This document shows, in pieces, positions 37,401 to 44,597 of a stretch of 64,000 bases of DNA. The position numbers and the translations under genes are program-made. The notes beneath the pieces were generated by a model. The model saw only the letters and a program-made list of their open reading frames with translations, ran no database searches and was not told the DNA's origin. Source of the DNA: Candidatus Latescibacterota bacterium (GTDB lineage: Bacteria; Latescibacterota; UBA2968; UBA8231); NCBI GenBank assembly GCA_022827835.1, contig JAJEIO010000002.1, forward strand, positions 186,001 to 250,000. Direction: 5' to 3'. The first letter of the stretch is position 1, and every line of letters starts with the position of its first letter.

Positions 37401-37703
37401 CGAGCCGACATACGCGTTTCATACGAGAATTTTCAGGTGCCGATAGAAATCAAGAAGAGCATGCACCGCGATTTATGGAGCGCATGTAAGAACCAACTGA
37501 TCAAACTGTACACGAATGCTCCAGACACAGGCGGCTACGGCATCTACTTGGTGTTCTGGTTCGGCAAGGAACACACCCAAGCATCTGAGGAAGGCCGCCC
37601 CGCCAATGCCGAAGAGCTGAAAGAGCGACTAGAAGCAACCCTATCTCCCGACGAAGCGCGCAAAATCTCCATCTGCGTGATCGACGTAAGCCGACCCAAT
37701 TAA
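34482..37703 (+). CDS. Large NACHT/STAND-like NTPase with C-terminal PD-(D/E)xK-like domain
   Basis: The protein has 1073 residues. Walker A is GDPGAGKTT at 41-49, Walker B is TLFIDGLDEIR at 85-95, and RLSCREADWL at 121-130 looks like a sensor strand; together these fit a NACHT-type STAND ATPase. A winged-helix-like and long helical middle region follows (about 200-930) and could sense a ligand. Near the C-terminus, KRADIRV (Asp about 976) and PIEIKK (Glu 989, Lys 991) give a D...ExK nuclease signature. This arrangement resembles antiphage NTPases such as Avs or bacterial NACHT proteins, but the nuclease is C-terminal and the partner is a DUF4143 ATPase. A defence role is inference. The gene looks less GC-rich than its neighbours. 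Confidence 0.7.
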   Translation: MSIIISRTCTEISAGNEDQHQEKESRPLEECRDTPAYVLVGDPGAGKTTAFESECEALGERACLIIARDFLTFDPQSHPEWRDKTLFIDGLDEIRVGANDARTPFDQIRRHLDTLGKPHFRLSCREADWLGANDQKHLESVSPDSKVTVLRLNPLTDSDIAVIIEDRSDIADAQEFITLAQEQRVEGLLKNPQTLNMLADVVTQGSGWPKSRKETFEMACRQMIRQHNEEHQAAQESNSPPTPDQLLDAAGRLCAVQVISGAAGLTLRGQADEDYPAPDQGDSSNLEMLHYALATKLFEGASNNRFIPVHRHIAEFLGARHLAKVIKNELPARRIIALIVGEDSSVVTEMRGLSAWLAAHCKDARADLIERDPIGVGLYGDIREFSTDEKRALLKCLNREASRLDSAFLKTTTFGALATPDMESLLGSARDFESLIAQQLESAAPDPISRSVSEDLSLEAPQEHARENERITARLRPSWATPPKSLAKEQEQEEWLNRVRSNKIALCENRATLDLLHRLGFEYFGFFYDFNGDKGLKSIEKWLLGDHGLINTALEGLRGTINREEVPDAEEILGLKEKGRTHYLGLPFLAGLAEVERTTPEDSSQWDDDQIRTALAFYYSTSHADYRPKWYQRLLVSRPEIVAEVQVQSAVSEFRSGREHIYKLWELAHDPNHSQVAKYASLPLLHTFPTRCKLNQIENLNHLLWAALQYADRSSLQELIKKKLSRKSMNDAQRVYWLAAGIIVSPGTYNDLLRDFVRGREGRILHLTAFFCPQTSALFSSFGESRIAYELGIPGLELLIHLVGSYAGPDKWEEGGLVTPAQQASRLVNSQIQRLAASPTKDATDALDRLLADPVLSRWHDILLQAQDAQRMIRRDASYRHPTIEQVCQTLNGGTPANPGDLAALLMHRLRELADQIRRGSTDDWSQYWNEPHGQIPTPKHEDRCRKALLSDLQQRLPQGVNAQPERQYANNKRADIRVSYENFQVPIEIKKSMHRDLWSACKNQLIKLYTNAPDTGGYGIYLVFWFGKEHTQASEEGRPANAEELKERLEATLSPDEARKISICVIDVSRPN

Positions 37704-37715
37704 TCGCAACAATCG

Positions 37716-38108
37716 CTATCCAGCGTTTTCAATCGGCTGGTGGAAGTAGTAACAAAGCCCGTCTGGGGCGACTACGAAGAAAACCTGATATTTCTTTCCA
37801 TCGCGCTCTTCTACTCGCCAATTACCCGTCTCGACCCCATTCGCCTCTATCTCGTCGCGGGCCTTGTGGATGTCATTCACCAAAATAGCCGCGCCCTCTT
37901 GGCTGGCGTCGCCGCCGTTGACCGCAAACCCAATCTGCACACCATCGCGTTCGAGAATGACCGTCGGCACGGGATCGTCGCGCCTTTCGACCTCCACGAG
38001 TCCGAAGGCCGCGCCGTACCACTCCGCAGTTTGATCGAGGTCTTCCACCGGCAAGGCGAGGACGTCCTCGGCAAACGGAAAAGCGGCTTCGTATAGTTTT
38101 CCTGTCAT
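37716..38108 (-). CDS. VOC (glyoxalase/bleomycin-resistance) family protein
   Basis: The protein has 130 residues and one VOC domain of paired beta-alpha-beta-beta-beta units: EDVLALPVEDLDQTAEWYGA at the start and KKYQVFFVVAPDGLCYYFHQ at the end. VOC proteins are small metal enzymes or binding proteins acting on varied substrates. AGGAAT precedes the ATG. It converges with the NACHT-like gene across 12 bases, so it is not part of that operon. No substrate can be named. Confidence 0.75.
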   Translation of the reverse strand: MTGKLYEAAFPFAEDVLALPVEDLDQTAEWYGAAFGLVEVERRDDPVPTVILERDGVQIGFAVNGGDASQEGAAILVNDIHKARDEIEANGVETGNWRVEERDGKKYQVFFVVAPDGLCYYFHQPIENAG

Positions 38109-38256
38109 GTCTTATTCCTCCGATCACTGGTGCGATAGGGATAAATGAAAAATAAAATTCGTGGACTATTGTCAGTTACGGTTGGTATGGATAAAAGCGG
38201 ATTATCATAGACTGGTCAACCGAGACCACCAGCACCCGGCGAGAGCCAGCCGGTGA

Positions 38257-38393
38257 TCGGAAAAACGCTTGACAGAAGCGTGGGAGGTCGAGATCGTTGA
38301 CTACCCAATGACACAGTCGTCGTGCGCGGCGAGCGGGCCTACACCGGCCACCCCCATCCGTTCCCCAACCCAAAGAAAGGGAAGAATCAGTGA
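38257..38393 (+). pseudogene. Possible decayed reading frame upstream of the M19 gene
   Basis: A frame ending at 38391-38393 encodes DTVVVRGERAYTGHPHPFPN then PKKGKNQ and its TGA overlaps the GTG of the next gene, the kind of overlap seen between coupled genes. It is open only from 38301. The stretch just upstream (TEAWEVEIVDYP) continues smoothly in another frame, suggesting one or more frameshifts. The family is not recognised. The 281-base gap at 38109-38389 holds nothing else clear. Confidence 0.3.
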
Positions 38394-39619
38394 CCGCCTG
38401 GGAAGAAAACATCCAACAAGCGAGAGCTGTGGCGCTCGAAATCTTGCAACCGTCCACATCGCAATTAGAGCACGGGTTGGCCTTGCACCGCGACGCCATC
38501 GTGTGCGAGTCGTACAGCCTCGGGCTGATAGCGCCGATCGACGGCGAGGCCATAGCGCAGGCCGTAGAGGCGCGCGCCTCGGAAGTCGAGCTGCAGTACC
38601 TGTCGGAGCAGATGCGAATGACGCGCTGGGCCTACGACGACGAGCTAAAGGCCGAGTACTTGGGGACCTGGGAGGCGTCTGGGGTGACTTGCGCCTTTCA
38701 AAACGCCGGCGAGGAGGGCAACAACCCCATGCGCATGTTGGGGCGGCTGGCGCACTATACGCATCTGACGGATCGCATGCGCGACCACGTGGCGCGCGCC
38801 GCCTTCCCCTCCGACATCGTCGCCGCAAAAGCCGCTGGACGGCACTGCATCTACCAAACGTGTAACGGCGTACCCCTCCCAGGAGAACAAGCCACAGTCG
38901 AGCAGGAGCTGCGTTTCATTAGCCAGTTTTTCGAGCTAGGCTGCCGCATGATGCACCTGACCTACAACCGCCGCAATCCAATCGGCGACGGCTGTGCCGA
39001 GCCAGCCAACGCTGGTCTGAGCGACTTTGGCCGTGCTGTGATCGCCGAGATGAACAAGGGCGGCGTGATTGCCGACGTGGCCCACTCCGGCTGGCAGACC
39101 TGCCTAGACGCGGCCGAGGTATCGCAAAAGCCAATCGTCGCCAGCCATTCGGCCTGCGCGGCCCTGAACCACCACCATCGCTGCAAGCCGGACGAAGTGA
39201 TGCGGGCAATCGCCGACAAGGGCGGGACCGTGGGCATCACCAATGTGCCGGCCTTTATCGGCGGCAGTGGCTGCATCGACGCCATGCTCAACCACATCGA
39301 CCACGCGGTGAAGGTCATCGGCGTCGATCACGTGACCATTGGCACGGATCGACCTTACATTAGCTGCCGCGCCCAACAGGAAAGTGCCAAGGTGCCAGCG
39401 CGACCGGGCAGCCGCCCGCGCTGGGAGGCACTGTGGGAGGTCAACGACCCCGTGCAGCGCTCTGAGTGGCGCCAAGAGCGCATGTTCCAAAGCACGGCGT
39501 GGACGAACTTCCCGCTCTTTACGGTCGGCATGGTGCAACGCGGTTATGCCGACGACGACATCCGCAAAATCCTCGGCGGCAACATCCTCAGAGTTGCCCG
39601 GGAAGTGTTGGGAGAGTAA
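38390..39619 (+). CDS. Peptidase M19 (membrane dipeptidase)-like protein
   Basis: The protein has 409 residues of the renal-dipeptidase TIM-barrel family, zinc enzymes that cleave dipeptides. Family marks are GCRMMHLTYNRRNPIGDGC, GLSDFGRAVIAEMN, IADVAHSGWQTCLDA, PIVASHSACAAL and HVTIGTD. Both downstream His ligands are present. The N-terminal metal motif, normally an HxD after a hydrophobic strand, reads IVCESYSLGL here, so part of the binuclear site seems lost. The start is a GTG preceded by GGAAG. A role other than dipeptide cleavage is possible. Confidence 0.75.
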   Translation: MTAWEENIQQARAVALEILQPSTSQLEHGLALHRDAIVCESYSLGLIAPIDGEAIAQAVEARASEVELQYLSEQMRMTRWAYDDELKAEYLGTWEASGVTCAFQNAGEEGNNPMRMLGRLAHYTHLTDRMRDHVARAAFPSDIVAAKAAGRHCIYQTCNGVPLPGEQATVEQELRFISQFFELGCRMMHLTYNRRNPIGDGCAEPANAGLSDFGRAVIAEMNKGGVIADVAHSGWQTCLDAAEVSQKPIVASHSACAALNHHHRCKPDEVMRAIADKGGTVGITNVPAFIGGSGCIDAMLNHIDHAVKVIGVDHVTIGTDRPYISCRAQQESAKVPARPGSRPRWEALWEVNDPVQRSEWRQERMFQSTAWTNFPLFTVGMVQRGYADDDIRKILGGNILRVAREVLGE

Positions 39620-39667
39620 ATGGACGGGACAGTCGGTTGGTCGTATGCAAAGTAGCGCGTTGCCGAC

Positions 39668-40399
39668 TTAGTCCCCAGTGTTTCCTTTGAGACAGTTCAA
39701 TAGTTGCGTCCCCCGGTCCATCAGCAGATCGAGGTCCGACTTGAAGGTGAGGGCCTGGAAACCCGCGACTTTTTTGGCCGCGAAGTCCTCGGGGGAATAC
39801 GTGTTGCAGCAGGGTTTTTTACCGGCTGCAAGGGTCGTGGTGACAATCCGCTCCATCGCCTCCTGGTAGGCCAAATCCTGCTCGTAGCTGGAGCGATGGC
39901 GCGACAGGCCCATCGACAGCGCTAGGTCAACCGGACCGACAAAGCAGCCATCGACGCCGGGCAGGGCCATGATTTCTTCGGCTTGCTCAACGGCGTCAAT
40001 ATGTTCCATTTGCACCAGCAGCAAGGTCTCAGCATTGGCCTTTTCAAAGTAGTCGTCGCCGTAGTGGAGATAGTGGTCGCCACCCAGCGAGCGCACCCCA
40101 GTGGGCGGGTACTTGGCGGCGCGGGCGACGGCTTGGGCATCGGCGAGCGAGTTGACCATGGGCACTACTACTCCGCCCGCTCCTACATCGAGGGCTTTTT
40201 CCACTTCGCCGGGGTTGCCGATGGAGGTGCGGATCAGGGGGCGGGCACCGGTTGGACGGGCGGCGTAGATGCACTCATAGGCGGTCTCCCAAGTCATCGC
40301 ACCGTGTTGGAGGTCGAGGACGATCCAGTCCCAGCCCATTAGCCCTAAGTAGCGGGAAATCGCCGGTTGGGGAATGGTTTGCCAGATGCCAACATCCAT
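39668..40399 (-). CDS. HpcH/HpaI family aldolase, short N-terminus
   Basis: The protein has 243 residues. Family marks include WDWIVLDLQHGAMTW, RPLIRTSIGNPGEVEKALDV, GAGGVVVPMVNSLADAQAV and GVDGCFVGPVDLALSMG. It should cleave 4-hydroxy-2-oxo acids to pyruvate and an aldehyde. The usual first ten or so residues before GIWQ are missing. The in-frame TAA of the upstream SDR lies only one codon before the ATG, so the gene cannot extend further upstream. No clear Shine-Dalgarno site is seen. It is co-transcribed with that SDR. It is a distant paralogue of the aldolase at 3671-4447. Confidence 0.82.
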   Translation of the reverse strand: MDVGIWQTIPQPAISRYLGLMGWDWIVLDLQHGAMTWETAYECIYAARPTGARPLIRTSIGNPGEVEKALDVGAGGVVVPMVNSLADAQAVARAAKYPPTGVRSLGGDHYLHYGDDYFEKANAETLLLVQMEHIDAVEQAEEIMALPGVDGCFVGPVDLALSMGLSRHRSSYEQDLAYQEAMERIVTTTLAAGKKPCCNTYSPEDFAAKKVAGFQALTFKSDLDLLMDRGTQLLNCLKGNTGD

Positions 40400-40402
40400 G
40401 GC

Positions 40403-41233
40403 TTAGAGGCCGATCTGCTCGGCGGGCGCACCTGGCATACCCGGATGCGAGCCACCGGCATTCTTAGAGAGATTACCGCCGTCTAGCGGCAGCATCACAC
40501 CAGTGATCCAAGACGAGGCGTCCGAGGCAAGGAAAATCGCCGCGCCCTTGATGTCGTTGGAGTCGCCGAGACGGCCCATGGGGAGGCCGCGCAAATAGGT
40601 TTCGCCCAAGCCGGGATCCGCGGCGATGCGCTCCTTTAGGTCCTCGTTCATTAGCTGGGCGCAGACAATGGCGTTGACGCGCACCCCCTTGGCGGCCCAC
40701 TCCGTGCTCAACTCGCGGGTCATCTGCGCGGCGGCCCCCATGCCCATGCTGTACGAGAGGTGACTGCGGCCGAGGGCGTTGATGCCGGCGATCGACACGA
40801 GGTTGATAATGCTGCCGCCGTTGTCCGAGGCCATCATGCGCCGGCCGGCCTCTTGGCAACAGACCAAGCGGCCGACGACAAGGTTTTGCAAGGTAAACTC
40901 AACCTCCTCGGGCGTCAGGTCGAGCGGGGTGTTGCGCCGCGCATTGCCAGCCACATTGCCCACGATGTCGATGCGGCCGTATTTTGCGTCTATTAACTCA
41001 AACATGGTGCGGATTTGATTGGGTTTCGACATATCGCACACCGCTGGGAGAACGCGGCGGCCCAAGGCACCCAGTTCGCGGGCCGTCGTGGCCAAACCGT
41101 CGGCGTTGATATCGGCCAAGACGAGGTCGGCCCCTGCTTCGGCAAAGCCAGTGGCCATAGCTTTGCCAAGGCCGCTAGCCGCACCAGAGACCAGGGCGAC
41201 GCGGTTGGACAGATCGAAAAGCGGATGGGACAT
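40403..41233 (-). CDS. SDR-family oxidoreductase with altered YxxxK motif
   Basis: The protein has 276 residues, typical for classical SDRs. The cofactor loop is SGAASGLGKA at 16-25, and the catalytic Ser is present in INLVSIAG. The Tyr motif reads YSMGM where YxxxK is expected, so the catalytic Lys is Met; the codons are TAC AGC ATG GGC ATG. The Asn motif reads NVAG. The protein may bind NAD(P) but is unlikely to catalyse by the classical mechanism unless another residue substitutes. AGGAGG precedes the ATG. The HpcH aldolase follows three bases downstream. Confidence 0.82.
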   Translation of the reverse strand: MSHPLFDLSNRVALVSGAASGLGKAMATGFAEAGADLVLADINADGLATTARELGALGRRVLPAVCDMSKPNQIRTMFELIDAKYGRIDIVGNVAGNARRNTPLDLTPEEVEFTLQNLVVGRLVCCQEAGRRMMASDNGGSIINLVSIAGINALGRSHLSYSMGMGAAAQMTRELSTEWAAKGVRVNAIVCAQLMNEDLKERIAADPGLGETYLRGLPMGRLGDSNDIKGAAIFLASDASSWITGVMLPLDGGNLSKNAGGSHPGMPGAPAEQIGL

Positions 41234-41363
41234 GACAGCCTCCTAATTTGTTTGGCTCAGAACATAGGGGCGCAGCTAGCAGCGGCCAAGCCCTGCCGCG
41301 CTTGCGGCGATTCGTTCGCCCGCTCTATATTTGCTGCCGCAAATTGAACCTACCGGAGCCGAC

Positions 41364-41765
41364 ATGACCACTGCCATAGACGGCTGGATACGCCAGTCGC
41401 AAGAGAAAATTTTAAGCGGCGCGAGCGTCACCTTGCAGGACTTAGACGCGCTGCGCGACCTACAAAACGACGAGCAGCAGCACCTCCTCTACATCTGGTC
41501 CGAACAAGACCGCATCGACTCGGGCGTCATCGCGTGGAACTACTTTGGCCCCTTCGCCAGCGAGTTCCGCTTCGACCCCAAAAACGAATGTCCGTATGCC
41601 AGCGCGGCCGCGGCCATGGCAGACGGGTGGCGGGTGGTGTCTTTTCCGGACGTGGAATACCCGATGGAAAATGCCCACAACCAACTCGGGTTCGAGTTTA
41701 TCTTAGAGCGCTATTTCCAGCCTGGTGAGGGGTTGGATTTCACGCCGCACGGCCAGCGTCAATGA
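41364..41765 (+). CDS. Small protein of unknown function
   Basis: This 133-residue protein begins with helical sequence (DGWIRQSQEKILSGASVTLQ). A more beta-like second half contains SGVIAWNYFGPFASEFRFDP and ENAHNQLGFEFILERYF. It has no signal peptide, no membrane segment and no motif I can name. GGAG lies five bases before the chosen ATG. The stop codon overlaps an ATG in front of the dioxygenase gene, so it is the first gene of the plus-strand catabolic group. Confidence 0.6.
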   Translation: MTTAIDGWIRQSQEKILSGASVTLQDLDALRDLQNDEQQHLLYIWSEQDRIDSGVIAWNYFGPFASEFRFDPKNECPYASAAAAMADGWRVVSFPDVEYPMENAHNQLGFEFILERYFQPGEGLDFTPHGQRQ

Positions 41766-41776
41766 ACGGAGGGGCC

Positions 41777-42574
41777 ATGGAAGCCAACTGGAAAGAGCTC
41801 AAAAAAGAATTCTTCGACACCGGCTACGTCGTACTAGACGGCTGGATCGAGCCCGAGTTGGTGGAGCGGACCAAACAGGACGCCCACCAATCCGGGGGCA
41901 TCGACATCTTTGAGTGCGAGAGCGTCGGCGATTTGCTCTGCCACGCCAAGGTCGTTGAATTCATCGCCTTCTTGCTGGAAACGCCGGAGGTGGCCATCAG
42001 CCCCTTCCGCTTCTGGAATCACCTTACGCAAGGTGGACAAAGCGACGGCGGCGGCTGGCACGTGGACGACACCTATATGGCCGACCGGCCGCTGACCGAG
42101 ATCTTGTGCATGTACTACCCGCAGGACGTGGAGGAAGACATGGGGCCAACCATGCTGTTGCCCGGCAGCCACCGGCGGCTCTACACGCCGCCGCAGACCG
42201 CTAAGCTGGGCTGGATCCGCGGGCAGCAGAAAGTGGTCGTCAAGGCCGGTGCCCTCGCCGTGACCTTTCCCTCGATTCTCCACGCCCGCGCCGCGCATTT
42301 GTCCGCCAAGCCGCGCTCCATGATCAAATACGGCTACGAGGTGGCCGATCCCCAATACGGCTACTACCTGACCGAACAAGCCTATCGCAACTTCCGCCGC
42401 ACCGAATTGGGCCGCTCGCTGACGGAGCTAGCCGAGGTCAAGGACAAGGACGACGCGCTGTGGAATTCCTACTGGAAATCGCACCCGAGCTATACTTTTC
42501 AAGACTTCAAACACCAAATCGGCGTGGTCGGGCGACGGCTGCGCAAGCACCTCGACCACGAACAAGTTAGCTAA
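41777..42574 (+). CDS. Phytanoyl-CoA dioxygenase (PhyH) family protein
   Basis: The protein has 265 residues and a double-stranded beta-helix Fe(II)/2-oxoglutarate oxygenase fold. The iron triad is HVD in GGWHVDDTY (His 95, Asp 97) and a distal His in SILHARAAH (169 or 174). KPRSMIK supplies the Arg for 2-oxoglutarate. Family members hydroxylate many substrates, and environmental genomes of this type often carry many copies. I start at the second ATG because GGAGG lies just before it; the first ATG overlaps the previous stop. It clusters with VOC and cupin genes, in keeping with oxidative catabolism. Confidence 0.88.
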   Translation: MEANWKELKKEFFDTGYVVLDGWIEPELVERTKQDAHQSGGIDIFECESVGDLLCHAKVVEFIAFLLETPEVAISPFRFWNHLTQGGQSDGGGWHVDDTYMADRPLTEILCMYYPQDVEEDMGPTMLLPGSHRRLYTPPQTAKLGWIRGQQKVVVKAGALAVTFPSILHARAAHLSAKPRSMIKYGYEVADPQYGYYLTEQAYRNFRRTELGRSLTELAEVKDKDDALWNSYWKSHPSYTFQDFKHQIGVVGRRLRKHLDHEQVS

Positions 42575-42591
42575 CGAGGAGGAGAGATTCG

Positions 42592-42963
42592 ATGGTACAC
42601 AAAATTCACAAGATCGCGGTCATAACCGACGACATCGAAGGAGCGGTAGCGTTCTACACGCAAAAACTAGGACTGACCGTGGTAGAGCGCTTTCACAATG
42701 AGGACGATGAGGATTATGTCTTCCTCGACGCCGGCGGTATCCTGCTGGAACTCATGCCGCAAAAGAGCATGGGGCTTCCTCCGGGCTTCCACCACATCTC
42801 ATTTGACGTCGATAGCGTGGAAGACAGCGCGCAGGAGTTAAAGGACAAGGGCGTCACCATCACCAAAGAGCCTTTCGACGTCGGTGGGGGCACCGGCATC
42901 ACCTTGGGTTTTTTCGAGGGGCCGAACCAACTAAACCTTCAGCTCTTTCACCGCGAGAAATGA
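42592..42963 (+). CDS. VOC family protein, methylmalonyl-CoA-epimerase-like
   Basis: The protein has 123 residues and a single VOC domain. MVHKIHKIAVITDDIEGAVA begins the first unit, and GFHHISFDVDSVEDSAQELK the second. Metal residues are likely His 6, Glu in LLELMP, His in GFHHISF and a C-terminal Glu. The layout is close to methylmalonyl-CoA epimerases and small glyoxalases, but no substrate is certain. GAGGAGGAG lies upstream of the ATG. It sits between the dioxygenase and the cupin gene. Confidence 0.78.
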   Translation: MVHKIHKIAVITDDIEGAVAFYTQKLGLTVVERFHNEDDEDYVFLDAGGILLELMPQKSMGLPPGFHHISFDVDSVEDSAQELKDKGVTITKEPFDVGGGTGITLGFFEGPNQLNLQLFHREK

Positions 42964-42970
42964 GGCCGTC

Positions 42971-43789
42971 ATGCGCATAGCCAGAGCCGACCGTGCAGAC
43001 ATGCAGGAACTGAGCGACGTCCACGGCGGCGCCGGGACGATCCTCTTCGACAGGCTGTGGGAACGCGGTGATTTTGCGACGCCCTTCGCCTTCGTCCACT
43101 GTGCTATCCTCCTACCCGGCAGCGGGATTGGCTACCACCGCCACGACGACAGCGAGGAGATTTTTATCGCCATTGACAACGCCTCGCAGTTCACCCACAA
43201 CGGGCGCACGGCCGTCGTCGAGGGCGGGGCCGCAGTGCCGCTGCGCTCGGGCGAGATCCACGCCATCTACAACCACACCGACCGCGAGACGCGCTGGTTC
43301 AACGTCCACTGCGTAGTTCCCGGAGGCGATCCCAAATCGACCGACTTGGGCGACGACCGGGTCGGTGCTGAATTGGAATCCACCGACCGCCTGCCGGTAG
43401 GGCGGCTGGACCGCGGTGCACTGAAATACGGCCAGGCGCACGGCGGCAAGGGCGAAGTCGGCGGCCGGCTCATCTGGGGGCCAGAGGATTTCCGCAGCAA
43501 TTTTTACTGTTTGGTCCACTGTCTATTGCCGCCGGATACTTCACTCGGCTACCACCGCCACGAAGGCGTCGAGGAAGTCTATATCATCATCGAAGGCAGC
43601 GGACGGATGACAGTAGATGATGAGACGCAGGAGGTCGCGCAGTGGGATGCGATTCCCAGTCGGCTAGGAGGCAGCCACGGCCTCTATAACCACACGCAAG
43701 AAAATCTCGAATTGTTGGTCGTCGCCGTCTGCGCCGAGAAGGGGCAGTTCGACTCAACGGACCTCGGCGACGATCTAAGCCAACGCTAA
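42971..43789 (+). CDS. Double-cupin protein
   Basis: The protein has 272 residues and two cupin_2 domains. The first has GIGYHRHDDSEEIFIAIDN and GEIHAIYNHT. The second has SLGYHRHEGVEEVYIIIEGS and GSHGLYNHT. Each keeps the metal-binding HxHx(4)E pattern and a later His. Bicupins include dioxygenases, isomerases and sugar-binding proteins. Eight bases separate it from the VOC gene, and GAGG precedes the ATG. In this operon it could bind the substrate or product of the dioxygenase, but that is inference. Confidence 0.82.
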   Translation: MRIARADRADMQELSDVHGGAGTILFDRLWERGDFATPFAFVHCAILLPGSGIGYHRHDDSEEIFIAIDNASQFTHNGRTAVVEGGAAVPLRSGEIHAIYNHTDRETRWFNVHCVVPGGDPKSTDLGDDRVGAELESTDRLPVGRLDRGALKYGQAHGGKGEVGGRLIWGPEDFRSNFYCLVHCLLPPDTSLGYHRHEGVEEVYIIIEGSGRMTVDDETQEVAQWDAIPSRLGGSHGLYNHTQENLELLVVAVCAEKGQFDSTDLGDDLSQR

Positions 43790-43806
43790 CAGAAAGGACT
43801 AGTCCT

Positions 43807-44589
43807 ATGGCATCCGTGAAGATCACCTTTATCGGCCACGCTTCTTTCCGCTTCGAGTCCGACAAAGGCTCAGTCACCTATTTCGACGCCTGGCTCGACG
43901 ACAATCCCATCGCCAAGATGAAGCTCAGCCAAGTAAAAAAAGCCGATATCGTCATCGCCACCCACGGCCACAGCGACCACATCGGCGACTCGTACGAGAT
44001 CTGCAAGCGCACCAAGGCCAAGTTCGTCGGCAACTACGAGCTCTGCTCGGTCGCCGAGGCCGTGCATGGGCTCAAAATGGGCTCGCGGGCGCTGTCCATG
44101 AACCCCGGCGGCGAGGTCAAGGTCAAAGACGCCACGATCACCATGGTGCAGGCCCATCACTCGCAGTCGCTATCGCCGCACGTCATCGGCGGCGCGCTGC
44201 CGGAGGGCCTGCTCTTCCACCCCGACAGCGCAGTCAACGGGTTTATCGTTGCCTACAACAACGGCATCTCCATCTACGACACCTCCGACACCTGCCTATT
44301 CAGCGATATGCAACTCATCGGCCAGATGTACGGACCGCAGATCGCGATTATGCCAGTGGGCGGGCAGTACACCATGGGGATCCGCGAGGCCGCGCGGGCG
44401 GCGAGCCTGATTCGCCCCGACATCGTCATTCCCTGCCACTACGGGCCGATTATGAATCAGCCGGCCGACATCGGCGCATTGAGCGAAGCAGTACAATTCC
44501 TCTCGCCGAATACGCAGGTGGTAGAGATGCAGCCTGGGCAGACGCTGACCTATACGGCGAGTAGTTATCGGGTTGGGGGCCGCAAGTAG
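43807..44589 (+). CDS. UlaG-like metal-dependent hydrolase (metallo-beta-lactamase fold)
   Basis: The protein has 260 residues of the UPF0173/UlaG group. The metal site is THGHSDHIGD at 52-61, with further ligands in QAHHS, a central IYDTSDTC and a late PCHYGPI. Members hydrolyse lactones and related esters; UlaG opens L-ascorbate-6-phosphate. AAAGGA precedes the ATG. It lies 17 bases after the bicupin gene. A lactonase step in sugar-acid breakdown would fit the downstream dehydratase, but the substrate is not shown by sequence. Confidence 0.85.
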   Translation: MASVKITFIGHASFRFESDKGSVTYFDAWLDDNPIAKMKLSQVKKADIVIATHGHSDHIGDSYEICKRTKAKFVGNYELCSVAEAVHGLKMGSRALSMNPGGEVKVKDATITMVQAHHSQSLSPHVIGGALPEGLLFHPDSAVNGFIVAYNNGISIYDTSDTCLFSDMQLIGQMYGPQIAIMPVGGQYTMGIREAARAASLIRPDIVIPCHYGPIMNQPADIGALSEAVQFLSPNTQVVEMQPGQTLTYTASSYRVGGRK

Positions 44590-44597
44590 CAACCGCA

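Noticed and set aside
33052..37703. Prophage or integrative element carrying the NTPase operon
   Set aside because: No integrase, attachment-site repeats or phage structural genes are seen around it. Only the operon itself looks foreign.
38176..38553. Minus-strand open frame of 125 codons
   Set aside because: It runs into the M19 gene on the other strand and has no family features or ribosome binding site.
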